Made by a program: the position numbers and the translations under genes
Assembly: GCF_009765755.1 (NCBI RefSeq)
Contig: NZ_LMUV01000002.1
Coordinates: 1,002,485-1,066,484 of the forward strand
Length of the DNA: 64,000 nt
From: Rhodanobacter sp. L36
GTDB lineage: Bacteria > Pseudomonadota > Gammaproteobacteria > Xanthomonadales > Rhodanobacteraceae
Reading direction: 5' to 3'
Shown here: positions 32,479-40,580 of the stretch, piece after piece
Layout of the letters: each line of letters starts with the position of its first letter
How positions within the stretch are numbered: position 1 is the stretch's first letter
Notes under the pieces: generated by a model
What the model saw: the letters and a program-made list of their open reading frames with translations, nothing else
Databases searched by the model: none
What the model was told of the DNA's origin: nothing

Positions 32479-32862
32479 TTACGCGGCTTCGTTGCGCTGC
32501 TTTGGGCGCAATACTGCTTTGGAGTCCTTTGCCTTGGTGGGTTCGCAGACATCTTGGGCGACGCCGCAATCCCCGCCTGATTGGCTGCAGCAGTGATCGG
32601 TCAGGTAGCCGATGAGACCGTTCATGGCTTTGATCACGGGCGAGTAGTACACGAACCTACCGCTCGGCCGACTGACTACCAAGCCGGCGTGGGACAGCTC
32701 TTTGAGATGGAATGAGAGCGTCGCGTTGGGTACGCCCAGCTTCTCGGCGATAGCGCTCGCTGCTAACCCGTCAGGCGCATGCTCGATCAACAGACGGTAG
32801 ACCGCCAATCGCGATTCTTGAGCGAGCGCGGAGAGGATGGTGACTGCTTGTGTGCTCTTCAT
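32479..32862 (-). CDS. arsR: ArsR-family arsenite-responsive repressor
   Basis: A winged-helix repressor of 127 residues that leaves DNA on binding As(III). The helix-turn-helix covers about 35-65 (AIAEKLGVPNATLSFHLKELSHAGLV). The arsenite ligands are not in the alpha-3 CVC position but in a C-terminal cluster, C91, C92, C99 and C106, as in the ArsR of Acidithiobacillus ferrooxidans. It is the last gene of the leftward ars operon, 67 bp after arsC1, and convergent with the integrase. Confidence 0.92.
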   Translation of the reverse strand: MKSTQAVTILSALAQESRLAVYRLLIEHAPDGLAASAIAEKLGVPNATLSFHLKELSHAGLVVSRPSGRFVYYSPVIKAMNGLIGYLTDHCCSQSGGDCGVAQDVCEPTKAKDSKAVLRPKQRNEAA

Positions 32863-32929
32863 TGCCTTGGCCGTGAGGGTCGTGGTGCAGCATGAGTGAG
32901 TGTAGTTCCTGAGGGGCCGATGGCGCGTC

Positions 32930-33430
32930 TCAAGGGTCTGATGGCTCGCCTATTGCCTCTAGTCGGCTCGATACCGCAAGCCGGTCTAGCGCGGCGACGT
33001 TCAAGTTCAGCAGCAGGCTGATGCGTTGCTGCAGGAGGTTGCGGGCTAGCAGGAAGGCCTTCACCACCTTCTGGGGATCACCCTGGGCCTTGGCGGGATC
33101 AGGGATGCTCCAGTGCGCCGTGATGGGCGCGCCGGGCCATGCAGGGCAAGCCTCACCCACCACGTGATCGCAGACCGTAATCACGAAGTCCATAGCGGGC
33201 GCATCAGGCTTCGTGAACTCATGCCAGCTCTTGCTGTGTAACCCTTCGGTCGGTAAGTCCACGGCCCGCAGTACTTCCAACGTCTCGGGATAGATGAAGC
33301 CCTTGGGGTGACTGCCGGCGCTGTACGCGTGAAACTTCCCCCGCCCGAAGTGGTTTGTCGTTGCCTCGGCGAGGATGCTGCGCGCCGAGTTTCCGGTGCA
33401 CACGAACAGCACGTTGTATTGGCCTTGCAT
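32930..33430 (-). CDS. arsC: arsenate reductase, low-molecular-weight phosphatase type (copy 1)
   Basis: Reduces arsenate to arsenite for export, 166 residues. The P-loop CTGNSAR starts at C11 (C-x5-R), and the redox pair appears in TVCDHVVGEACP near 85-94. The C-terminal 35 residues extend past the usual core. It is encoded 12 bp downstream of acr3. A second, clearly diverged arsC lies upstream of acr3. Confidence 0.92.
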   Translation of the reverse strand: MQGQYNVLFVCTGNSARSILAEATTNHFGRGKFHAYSAGSHPKGFIYPETLEVLRAVDLPTEGLHSKSWHEFTKPDAPAMDFVITVCDHVVGEACPAWPGAPITAHWSIPDPAKAQGDPQKVVKAFLLARNLLQQRISLLLNLNVAALDRLAVSSRLEAIGEPSDP

Positions 33431-33442
33431 GGTGACCTCCAG

Positions 33443-34525
33443 TTAGACGCTGCGCGCTTCGTACCAAGACTTACTAACGTTGACGATGCGGACCACTGAC
33501 AACATCACGGGCACCTCGACGAGTACACCAACCACGGTGGCCAGCGCCGCGCCGGAGTGCACGCCAAACAGGCCAATCGCCGTGGCAACGGCCAGCTCGA
33601 AGAAGTTACTTGCACCGATCAGCGCGGAAGGCGCAGCGATGCAATGCGGCACACCGAAGACTCGATTAAGCAGGTAGGCCAAGCCCGAGTTGAAATACAC
33701 CTGGATGAGGATCGGCACGGCGAGCATCGCGATGATCAGGGGCTGCGCGAGTATCTGTTGTCCCTGAAAACCAAAGAGCAACACCAACGTCAGCAGCAGG
33801 GCAACGAGTGAGATTGGTCCCATTCGGCTGAGTACGATTTGTAGCGCTGCCGGACCACCGCTCGCCAGTAGCCAGCGACGCAGCGCGAGGCTGATGAGAA
33901 CGGGCACGATGATATACAGCACGACAGAGAGAATCAGGGTGTTCCACGGGACGATGATCGCGGAGATACCAAGCAGCAGACCAACGAGAGGCGCGAAGGC
34001 AACGATCATGATGGCGTCGTTCACCGCCACCTGCGAGAGCGTGAAGTTGGGTTCGCCACCGCACAGGTTGCTCCACACGAAGACCATCGCGGTGCAAGGC
34101 GCAGCCGCCAAGAGAATCAGGCCCGCTACGTAGGAGTCCAGCTGAGCCGCAGGGAGGTACGCTGCGAACACATGGCGGATGAAAATCCAGCCCAACAGGG
34201 CCATCGAGAAGGGCTTCACCGCCCAGTTGATAAACAGAGTGACGCCTATTCCCTTCCACTGCTTGCGCACGCCGGCCAGCGCACTGAAGTCGATCTTCAG
34301 GAGCATCGGGATGATCATGAGCCAGACCAGCACGGCCACAGGGAGGTTTACGTGCGCTGCCTGCATGGCGCCGATGGCACCGAAGGCCCCCGGCAGCAGA
34401 TGGCCGAGCAACGTCCCCACCACGATGCACAGCAGCACCCAGACGGTCAGGTAGCGCTCAAAGAAACCTATGGAGCCGGCCTTGGGCTGCGCGGGCGCAA
34501 CAGATTGAGGCGTGATCTGACTCAC
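33443..34525 (-). CDS. acr3: ACR3 family arsenite efflux transporter
   Basis: An inner-membrane As(III) exporter of 360 residues with about ten membrane helices. Markers: FFERYLTVWVLLCIVVGTLLG at the start, LLKIDF, and the essential cysteine in AAAPCTAMVFVWS. The second conserved block, APSALIGASNFFELAVA, is present. Its start overlaps the arsC2 stop by 4 bp, so the two are translationally coupled. Confidence 0.95.
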   Translation of the reverse strand: MSQITPQSVAPAQPKAGSIGFFERYLTVWVLLCIVVGTLLGHLLPGAFGAIGAMQAAHVNLPVAVLVWLMIIPMLLKIDFSALAGVRKQWKGIGVTLFINWAVKPFSMALLGWIFIRHVFAAYLPAAQLDSYVAGLILLAAAPCTAMVFVWSNLCGGEPNFTLSQVAVNDAIMIVAFAPLVGLLLGISAIIVPWNTLILSVVLYIIVPVLISLALRRWLLASGGPAALQIVLSRMGPISLVALLLTLVLLFGFQGQQILAQPLIIAMLAVPILIQVYFNSGLAYLLNRVFGVPHCIAAPSALIGASNFFELAVATAIGLFGVHSGAALATVVGVLVEVPVMLSVVRIVNVSKSWYEARSV

Positions 34526-35031
34526 AGGACGGTCCTACTTTCAGTCATCTCGCCAATGCCATCAAGCGCCGCCTTCAGCTCCGTCTTACCCATCGTTTCG
34601 ACCGGTAACTTGAGCATCGCTTCGATGCGACGCGTGATCAACGCATGTGCGTCCCGGAACGCCTCTCCGATAGCCGCAGGGCTACCCGTGGCACCAGCCG
34701 GATCAGCAAGTCCCCAATGGGCGCGCACGAAGTCCCCGAAGAGCACGGGACACGGTTCCTTGGCCGCGCTGTCGCAAACCGTAATCACGATGTCTAGTGG
34801 TGGAGAATCCTCGCTGACAAACTGGTCCCATGACTTGCTCGATAGGTTCCCGCATGGCAAGCCAGCCGCTGCCAGAGTGTCGAGCGCATACGGATTCACC
34901 CGCCCGGTTGGCTGGCTTCCGGCGCTGAAGGCTTCAAAGCGACCGTTGCCCAGGTGGTTGAGGGTCGCTTCGGAGAGGATGCTACGAGCGGAGTTGCCCG
35001 TGCAGATGAAGAGGACGCGGCAAGGGTTCAT
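34522..35031 (-). CDS. arsC: arsenate reductase, low-molecular-weight phosphatase type (copy 2)
   Basis: First gene of the leftward ars operon, 169 residues. The P-loop CTGNSAR begins at C10 and the cysteines of TVCDSAAKEPCP follow near 86-95. Only about half the residues match copy 1 by eye, so the pair is an old duplication or two separate acquisitions. The start lies 81 bp from divergent arsH. Confidence 0.92.
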   Translation of the reverse strand: MNPCRVLFICTGNSARSILSEATLNHLGNGRFEAFSAGSQPTGRVNPYALDTLAAAGLPCGNLSSKSWDQFVSEDSPPLDIVITVCDSAAKEPCPVLFGDFVRAHWGLADPAGATGSPAAIGEAFRDAHALITRRIEAMLKLPVETMGKTELKAALDGIGEMTESRTVL

Positions 35032-35112
35032 TGGGTGCGCTCAAGGGTTCGTTGGTGTTCGATATTTCCATAATGGTAGAATCGTCGAATTGATGCAACA
35101 GGACAAGCTTTC
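35032..35112. promoter_or_regulatory. divergent ars promoter/operator region
   Basis: An AT-rich interval between arsC2 (leftward) and arsH (rightward). TTCGAT at 35058 and ATCGTCGAA at 35081 form an imperfect inverted repeat around TTCCATAATGGTAGA. TAGAAT at 35077-35082 is a candidate -10 for arsH. ArsR encoded at the operon's end is the expected ligand; the operator is inferred from position and symmetry. Confidence 0.5.
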
Positions 35113-35841
35113 ATGAAGTCACACGACCTGCCGAACATCACGCTCGAAGCGATGGACATACCCACTGTGGCCAAGCTGTCGGTGCCCGTTGGCGCGGACC
35201 ACCCACCGCGCATCCTGATTCTCTATGGATCTCTCCGACCGCAGGCTTTCAGTAGAAAGCTCGCGCTGGAGGCGGAGCGCATCCTGCGGTGTCTTGGTGC
35301 CGATACACGAGTGTTCGACCCTCGCGAGTTGCCGATGCTCGACAGCGTGCCGGCGAGCCACCCCAAGGTCCAAGAGTTGCGCGCGTTGTCGTTGTGGTCC
35401 GAGGGTCAGGTGTGGGTGAGTCCCGAACGCCACGGCGCGGTGACTGGTGTGTTCAAGAACCAGATCGACTGGCTACCGCTGGAGGATGGCAGCGTGCGCC
35501 CGACGCAAGGCCGCACCCTCGCAGTGATGCAGGTGTGTGGTGGCTCACAGTCGTTCAACGTGGTCAATGCGCTGCGCTTGCTGGGCCGTTGGATGCGCAT
35601 GGTGACCATCCCCAATCAGTCCTCTGTCGCCAAGGCTTGGCTGGAGTTCGACGACGAGGGGCGCATGAAGCCCTCGGCGTACTACGACCGCGTGGTGGAC
35701 GTGATGGAGGAGCTGTTCAAATTCACCCTGATGATTCGCGACCGTAGCAACTACCTCGTGGACCGTTACAGCGAGCGCAAGGGTGACGGCGAAGCCAGGG
35801 CGCTTGCTGCAGCGGCGGCGGTAGTTGAAGCCGCCGAGTAA
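35113..35841 (+). CDS. arsH: ArsH, NADPH-dependent FMN reductase / organoarsenical oxidase
   Basis: A flavodoxin-fold protein of 242 residues; ArsH oxidises trivalent methylated arsenicals and reduces quinones. The FMN loop is [19 protein letters not shown] near 36-54. The family blocks [22 protein letters not shown] and [10 protein letters not shown] follow. GGAC lies upstream of the ATG at 35113. It is divergent from the rest of the ars operon and convergent with the following unknown gene. Confidence 0.93.
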   Translation: MKSHDLPNITLEAMDIPTVAKLSVPVGADHPPRILILYGSLRPQAFSRKLALEAERILRCLGADTRVFDPRELPMLDSVPASHPKVQELRALSLWSEGQVWVSPERHGAVTGVFKNQIDWLPLEDGSVRPTQGRTLAVMQVCGGSQSFNVVNALRLLGRWMRMVTIPNQSSVAKAWLEFDDEGRMKPSAYYDRVVDVMEELFKFTLMIRDRSNYLVDRYSERKGDGEARALAAAAAVVEAAE

Positions 35842-35843
35842 GG

Positions 35844-36542
35844 TCAGCCGCCGCAACGGACGGTCAAGGTGACTGACTCGCAGGCCTTGGCTGCTTGGCT
35901 GCCCAGTACTCGGAGAACGCGCCCGCGACTGATCGGGTGCTTGTGGAGCGTAGTGACCACGGTCCCGCCGTCAGCGCGCTGGTGTTCCCATCGCTTGTGG
36001 GCGCCACCTGCCATGCGGTGAATCAGCTTTGCGACTTGCACATGCCGATACTCCTCGTGCCGATCCGGTTGAGGGTCTTCACTCAGTTGGCGTTGAACTG
36101 CGACCCAAGCCGCTACGACTTCAAGAGGATCGACCTCACGTTGGCGAAGCTGCGCCCACGTTGCCTGCGCACGCTCCCTAGGACTCTTGCCGGGCAACCT
36201 GAAGGCCTCAATGGGCGCTCCTGCCGCCCTGTAGAGCTTGCGCACAGAAGCCACCGCGAGCATGACATCTTGTGCCCCGCAGGCCGTCTTGAGAGCTGCC
36301 AGAGCCTCAAGGCGAAAAGGCCGCAACTCACTCGCGCTGTAGCTTCGTTTGACGTAGCTGCCATGACGCCGATAGAACTCGATGTGCTTGCGGCAGTACA
36401 GGCGGTTGAGGCCTTCACCACGGTCCGCCGTGGTGCTGTTGGTGCACGGGTAGACCCTGCAGCGCTCATAGGTGTCTTGCGGTCCCGAGATACGTTTGCG
36501 CAGGCTGGAGATGCGCTGTTGGCGTTGTGCTGAACTGCTCAT
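35844..36542 (-). CDS. unknown island protein with N-terminal Cys/His motif
   Basis: 232 residues, not recognised. Near residues 28-53 it has C-x4-C (CRVYPC), then after about 17 residues C-x2-H (YCRKHIEF), which could bind zinc. The middle is helical and Arg/Ala-rich (LRPFRLEALAALKTACG). The last third has no clear motif. It lies downstream of the polymerase-like gene in the same direction (133 bp gap), so it may belong to the island's replication or maintenance part. Nucleic-acid binding is a guess from the Cys/His motif and high pI. Confidence 0.65.
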   Translation of the reverse strand: MSSSAQRQQRISSLRKRISGPQDTYERCRVYPCTNSTTADRGEGLNRLYCRKHIEFYRRHGSYVKRSYSASELRPFRLEALAALKTACGAQDVMLAVASVRKLYRAAGAPIEAFRLPGKSPRERAQATWAQLRQREVDPLEVVAAWVAVQRQLSEDPQPDRHEEYRHVQVAKLIHRMAGGAHKRWEHQRADGGTVVTTLHKHPISRGRVLRVLGSQAAKACESVTLTVRCGG

Positions 36543-36675
36543 GTGCTATCCGTCATTGACTCGTTAACGGCTCGGCTTGCGAGACCCCGTGGGTGTCCTT
36601 ATGACCCCCTCAAAGGGCAGTTAATGATTCACCTAGTAGGGGCGGCACAGCAGCATCGAAGGAGGTCATCGGGAG

Positions 36676-38001
36676 CTACTGTGGGAGTCGTGTGGTTGCG
36701 TACTTGTCTTGTTCCATTTCTACCTCTCCCACTGCTCCTGTGACCTCGGTGAACGTCTTCAGCAGAACGTCTCTTGCTGCGAGTGCGGCGCTACGCGGGA
36801 CGACCACGCAGTCATGGACAGGGAGAGCGACAATGCCCATGTCCATCAGCTCAAGCAGGCTCTTCACGATCACTTGGCTCTCGATGAAGAATCCCGTCAT
36901 GCCGAAGCCAGTGCCAAACAGATGGGCGATGGGTGCGTGACGTGCTTGAATGATTCGGACTACCTGATGGAAGCCAAAGCCCGGACCGAAGTCGGGACGA
37001 GTGTCCCTAGGGAAACGAGACAGCTCCTTGGAACTGTGCAGAAGGGCGTTCATTACCTTTTTCACACCGTCGCGGCTCAGGTTGCCGACCCCGTAGAGAT
37101 CACCAGCAGGTACCGAGACGCCTGCATGGCCGTAGGCAATTCGAACAGCGCATTGACCAAAGTCGAGACTGACAACGCGCTCGCCGTTGATGGTTAGGCA
37201 CTGCAGTCGGTGAGCTGCCTTCATATCCAGCCAGAACGCTCCGAAGAAACGGCCACCATGGTCCATGCGCCCGTTGTTGAAGTGTCGCCGCAGGTAGCGG
37301 CTGGAGAGGTCGCAGCGACGCCCATCGGGCAGCACATCGCACGCGAGGTCCGCTTTGTCGTACCACTGGTTGAGTTGGTCCACTTCGCGGCGGAAGCCGT
37401 CTGCTGGCTCGCCAAGGGGCACAAGCATGACGGCGCCACGCTTCTTTCCTTCCTGCTTCGGTCCTCGGAGTCGAATGGATTCACCACGCAGCGCTAGGTC
37501 GCTCTTGAGGTCTCCGAAGTGGAAGCCGTGCTTACGTATGGCCGAACGGAGGATCTTGCCCGCCCGGAGAGTTGTGCAGCGGCCTCCGAACGGCGAGTAC
37601 CTTCCCGGCTCGTACTCAACTAGAGCAATGGCTGGTTCACTCAAGAGCCGCACGATCCCCGGAAAGGTCTCCGTAATGAAGTCTGGTCCACGACCTGCAC
37701 GCCCAAGTATCTCTTTGGAGAACGTTGCATAGCGCCAACTTCCCCGCTCTTCCAAGTGAGCATGTGCCAGGTCACAGAGGATGGCGCTAACTACCCTCTC
37801 AAAGCGCTTGTGGTCCTCGACCTTCCTGAGTCGAACTCGGCGCTTTGTCTTCGCCTCAAACGCGATGATTCTCTTCAGCTCGTCAGCGATGTAGGACTGA
37901 AGCTCGGAAGAGATTGGCAGTCGGGACGGGTCGAACAAGCGCTCCGTCGGCTCTTCGTCATCAAGCTCCGCTGTGGCTTGCCTGCTTACTCGTTTCGCCA
38001 C
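36676..38001 (-). CDS. family-A DNA polymerase-like protein
   Basis: 441 residues, likely annotated elsewhere as hypothetical. Three polymerase-A motifs stand in the right order. Motif A: SLDFGQCAVRI with D280 and R287 (compare D-x-S-Q-x-E-x-R). Motif B: RDGVKKVMNALL with R310, K314 and N318 (compare R-x3-K-x3-F/N). Motif C: LPVHDCVVV with H396-D397 (compare VHDE). A helix before motif C (ESQVIVKSLLELMDMGI) also fits. The family-A Glu of motif A is Ala, and there is no exonuclease domain. The start is a GTG at 38001 after AGGGCAAC. A role in island replication or repair is inference. Confidence 0.6.
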   Translation of the reverse strand: MAKRVSRQATAELDDEEPTERLFDPSRLPISSELQSYIADELKRIIAFEAKTKRRVRLRKVEDHKRFERVVSAILCDLAHAHLEERGSWRYATFSKEILGRAGRGPDFITETFPGIVRLLSEPAIALVEYEPGRYSPFGGRCTTLRAGKILRSAIRKHGFHFGDLKSDLALRGESIRLRGPKQEGKKRGAVMLVPLGEPADGFRREVDQLNQWYDKADLACDVLPDGRRCDLSSRYLRRHFNNGRMDHGGRFFGAFWLDMKAAHRLQCLTINGERVVSLDFGQCAVRIAYGHAGVSVPAGDLYGVGNLSRDGVKKVMNALLHSSKELSRFPRDTRPDFGPGFGFHQVVRIIQARHAPIAHLFGTGFGMTGFFIESQVIVKSLLELMDMGIVALPVHDCVVVPRSAALAARDVLLKTFTEVTGAVGEVEMEQDKYATTRLPQ

Positions 38002-38146
38002 GTTGCCCTGCCTGACTAAAACTCGACACCCCGCACCCGGAGGTGCGAGTGCATGCCTGTAGGGGTGTACGAAGAAGATGGGCGGGGATCGTATGTTATT
38101 ACGCTTTGGGCTGCAACATTGTCGGCTTGTGACGCGGCTAGTCGGC

Positions 38147-38818
38147 CTAGCCTATCCGGGCGAACAGATTTCGAACGGTGGTCTTGTGCCACCTTCCTCC
38201 ACGAGGCGTCAGCATCCCGCGCTCGTTAAGGGCTTGAGCTACCGCGCCCAGACTGGTCTTGCCCTCTGCAGCCAACGCTTGGACTACAGGCTTAAGATTG
38301 AGTGCGTGAGTGTCAGCCGTAGCTTTGATGGCCATCAGGCTCGCTGCGTTGCCCTTCCCGGCCATCGCAAGAGCTTGCGCCCCATTAGGGTTCCCTAGGC
38401 GTACACCACGCGCCTTGGCGGCCGCTAGGGCCTCCTTGGTTCGCTTGGATATGGCCTCGCGCTCTTGTTGCGCCACTAGAGCCATGATGCCCACCGTCAG
38501 ATCGTTGGCATCGGGCATATCGGCCGCTACGAAGCGAACACCGCTATCTCGAAGGGCCAGTAGGAACGCAGCATTGCGAGAGAGTCGATCAAGCTTGGCG
38601 ATGATCAAAGTCGCGCCGGTAACCTTGGCCAGATGCAGCGCCTCGGTCAGTTCAGGGCGCTGGTTGAGCTTGCCGCTCTCGACCTCCACGAAGGTCTGAA
38701 TGACATTGCCCTGCCGCTGAGCCGCGTAGAACTCGATGGCTGCTCGTTGCGCTTCGAGGCCTAATCCGCTGTCTCCCTGTTTCTTCGTCGACACGCGGAG
38801 ATAGCTGACAAGCTTCAT
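38147..38818 (-). CDS. serine recombinase / resolvase
   Basis: 223 residues. The resolvase domain shows YLRVSTKKQ with the nucleophile S10, the LDRLSRN helix near 76-82 and the QQEREAISKRTKEALAAAKARG stretch around 117-138. A short C-terminal DNA-binding region (GAVAQALNERGMLTPRGGRWHKTTVRNLFARIG) resembles the start of a large-serine-recombinase domain. GAGGAC precedes the ATG. A 44-bp near-palindrome lies 11 bp upstream and may be its operator or recombination site. Confidence 0.92.
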   Translation of the reverse strand: MKLVSYLRVSTKKQGDSGLGLEAQRAAIEFYAAQRQGNVIQTFVEVESGKLNQRPELTEALHLAKVTGATLIIAKLDRLSRNAAFLLALRDSGVRFVAADMPDANDLTVGIMALVAQQEREAISKRTKEALAAAKARGVRLGNPNGAQALAMAGKGNAASLMAIKATADTHALNLKPVVQALAAEGKTSLGAVAQALNERGMLTPRGGRWHKTTVRNLFARIG

Positions 38819-38828
38819 GAAGTCCTCG

Positions 38829-38872
38829 GGGGTATAGTTCGGCGTAACGCTCGTTAGTCCGAACTATACCCC
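38829..38872. repeat. 44-bp near-perfect palindrome between RT and resolvase genes
   Basis: Outer arms GGGGTATAGTTCGG (38829-38842) and CCGAACTATACCCC (38859-38872) are perfect 14-bp inverted copies. Inner arms TAACG and CGTTA are perfect around a CT centre; only two positions on each side (CG / GT) break the symmetry. It covers the likely resolvase promoter (TATAGT) and lies 36 bp past the RT stop. Operator, recombination site, replication hairpin or terminator are all possible. Confidence 0.85.
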
Positions 38873-38908
38873 ACTCGCGCTTGCGCTATAAAGTTGCGCG
38901 GTCAATAT

Positions 38909-39853
38909 TCATCGACGCGGCGGGACGAGTCGCTTTGCGTCCGCCCGCATGTCATTTCTTCTCGCGTCGTCAAGCAGCGCCACGTGCCTAATACGCCCTA
39001 TAGCTGAGGCTTTCAGCACCGCGTCTTTCGGAAACGCCTTCGAGGCGTCGAGGGCAGCTTTCATCTTCTGATGCTGGCGATTCGGTGCTCGGCTCTGCCC
39101 GTTGAAGATGACTCGTCCGGTGATGAGACGTGCTGCCGAGGCTAGAAACAACCGAGTCTTAGGTCGGTTTATGGTGAAGCCGGCTCGTTCAAGAACCTGG
39201 GTGATCCACTTGATATCGGCCGTGCCGATTCCCTTCCCGGTCATCGCCATGTCGTCAATGTACAAGGTGAAGACGCCGCCTCTTCGACTTGCATGCAGTG
39301 CGATTTGGTCAAACCCCTCTCTATTGGCGAGAAACGAAAGCAGGGGACTTGCGGGACTACCCGTCGCGAGATGACCGTCGCAACAAAGAAGTTGTGCTAA
39401 CAGCTCCGCGACGTCGCGTGCGCACTTGAACGTCACGATGAACAGCCGCGCGATCAGGTCTTGAGAGACAGCGAGGTAGAACCCCGAAATGTCTAACGTC
39501 ACTGTGCACCCTTCGCTTTCACGATGAGCCGCAGAGCATGTGAGGTACGACCTGCCAGGTATGCCCGAGTGAAGGTAGTCCGGCATTTCAGTACGTTTCA
39601 AGAGCTCCTCAATGCGTTTCTGAAACTTCTTGAGTTGCTCTTGAGGCGCCTCTATCAGTCGAGGCTTCTCGGGCTTACTGCGGTCGGTATAGCGGTTGTA
39701 GTTGCTGGATTTTCGAGCGAAGCCCAGCATGCTGCTCGGAGACCCCGACCAAAACAGGATTTCGGCTAATCGCTTCTTTGACCGGATTCCAAAGAGTGGC
39801 GACGCGCTGACGTCGTATACCTTCTTAACGCTAGTGCGCTTGGGCGTCATCAT
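38909..39853 (-). CDS. retron-type reverse transcriptase (divergent)
   Basis: 314 residues from the ATG at 39853, the size of a retron RT. Conserved blocks: KPRLIEAP (63-70); the region-X equivalent LTCSAAH (104-110), where retrons usually have NAxxH; motif A LDISGF with D121; TGSPASPLLS (164-173) for the usual QGAPTSP; the catalytic YIDD with D200 and D201 in place of YADD; and ITG (244-246) in the place of the retron VTG. The start lies inside the last codons of the XRE gene with GGAC upstream, so translation is coupled. It has no maturase or endonuclease domain. A non-retron defence RT cannot be excluded. Confidence 0.85.
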   Translation of the reverse strand: MMTPKRTSVKKVYDVSASPLFGIRSKKRLAEILFWSGSPSSMLGFARKSSNYNRYTDRSKPEKPRLIEAPQEQLKKFQKRIEELLKRTEMPDYLHSGIPGRSYLTCSAAHRESEGCTVTLDISGFYLAVSQDLIARLFIVTFKCARDVAELLAQLLCCDGHLATGSPASPLLSFLANREGFDQIALHASRRGGVFTLYIDDMAMTGKGIGTADIKWITQVLERAGFTINRPKTRLFLASAARLITGRVIFNGQSRAPNRQHQKMKAALDASKAFPKDAVLKASAIGRIRHVALLDDARRNDMRADAKRLVPPRR

Positions 39854-40127
39854 CTTTGTCCAAAGTCCACTCGAGGACACGGAGAAGCTTTTTTGCTCTT
39901 TCGCGCCTTCGCTCAGACTCTCCCTCGAGAGCTTCCATGAAACTGAGGAAGGTAGAGGGTGGGACATCGAAGATACCGGCATATTTCTTCAACAACTCGA
40001 TGGAAACGGCCTTCTTCCCACTTTCCAGCTCTGAGAGGTGAGACTTTGAGATTCCCAGCTGATCTGCAAGATCGGCTTGTCGAATCTGATGGACCTCTCT
40101 CACCGTTTTTAATGCTCTGTCTAGCAT
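39831..40127 (-). CDS. XRE-family helix-turn-helix protein coupled to the RT
   Basis: 98 residues. An HTH_3 domain spans about 5-60 (LKTVREVHQIRQADLADQLG, ISKSHLSELESGKKAVSIELLKKYAGIF). A charged tail follows (SERRRERAKKLLRVLEW). GAGGAGCC precedes the ATG at 40127. Its 3' end overlaps the RT start by 23 bp. Small HTH partners are known for one class of retrons; it may be the effector or antitoxin-like partner, or only a repressor of the unit. Confidence 0.85.
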   Translation of the reverse strand: MLDRALKTVREVHQIRQADLADQLGISKSHLSELESGKKAVSIELLKKYAGIFDVPPSTFLSFMEALEGESERRRERAKKLLRVLEWTLDKDDDAQAH

Positions 40128-40229
40128 GGCTCCTCAGGATTGCCTCGATGTCGCGCTAACCGCGCCGGGTTGAACTAAGGGAGGGTGTTGCCGTGCCTTC
40201 TATCTTTCCGCTTCATCGTCATAATCATC

Positions 40230-40580
40230 AGCGTGTGAAGTGATCAAAGACCCTCCATACAACTGTGACGACAAACCTGAAAAACCACCTCGTACGCAAC
40301 ATGCGTTTGAGGTATGACAGCAACCACCGACGTTTGTCGTGTTTCCGACCGTTACTACTCATGGTCTTAGCCTCTGGTGTAGTGCCGAAATTGGCACCCC
40401 TTGCCACTCCAGAAGCGGGGAAACGTCAGCTTATCCCTCCACCAATCCACGGCTCCGAGCCCTTGCCGGAGCCACCTGAATCCCCCGTCTTTCCTCACCA
40501 CACATGTGTCGGGATGAGGTCGCCGCAGGAACATTTGGGACTGTTCGTCCCTCGAGTCGACTAGCAACTCACACCGTGCA
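40230..40580 (-). ncRNA. candidate retron msr-msd RNA leader of the XRE-RT unit
   Basis: A 350-bp non-coding stretch upstream of the XRE-RT genes with dense inverted repeats. Reading leftward: GGGAC/GTCCC (40537-40551); a CCTCA/TGAGG stem with ACACATGTGT inside (40493-40519); a perfect 7-bp stem GGCTCCG/CGGAGCC (40451-40473); GTGCC/GGCAC overlapping TGGCA/TGCCA (40382-40406); then a long hairpin with a 9-bp outer stem ACGACAAAC/GTTTGTCGT (40268-40276, 40332-40340) and an inner ACCTC-ACGCA/TGCGT-GAGGT stem (40287-40313). A possible a1/a2 pair is TCACAC (40569-40574) with GTGTGA (40233-40238), short enough to be chance. Ends are approximate. Confidence 0.45.

Noticed and set aside
38909..39853. 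Group II intron maturase or DGR reverse transcriptase
   Set aside because: No maturase X or HNH domain, no intron boundary structure, and no template/variable repeat pair was found nearby; size and XRE partner fit a retron better.
40265..40564. 99-codon rightward frame in the RT leader
   Set aside because: Dense hairpins on this stretch and the lack of a start signal favour a structured RNA; the frame is probably incidental.
40233..40574. GTGTGA/TCACAC as a firm a1/a2 stem of the retron RNA
   Set aside because: Only 6 bp over 340 bp, readily due to chance; mentioned as possible, not claimed.
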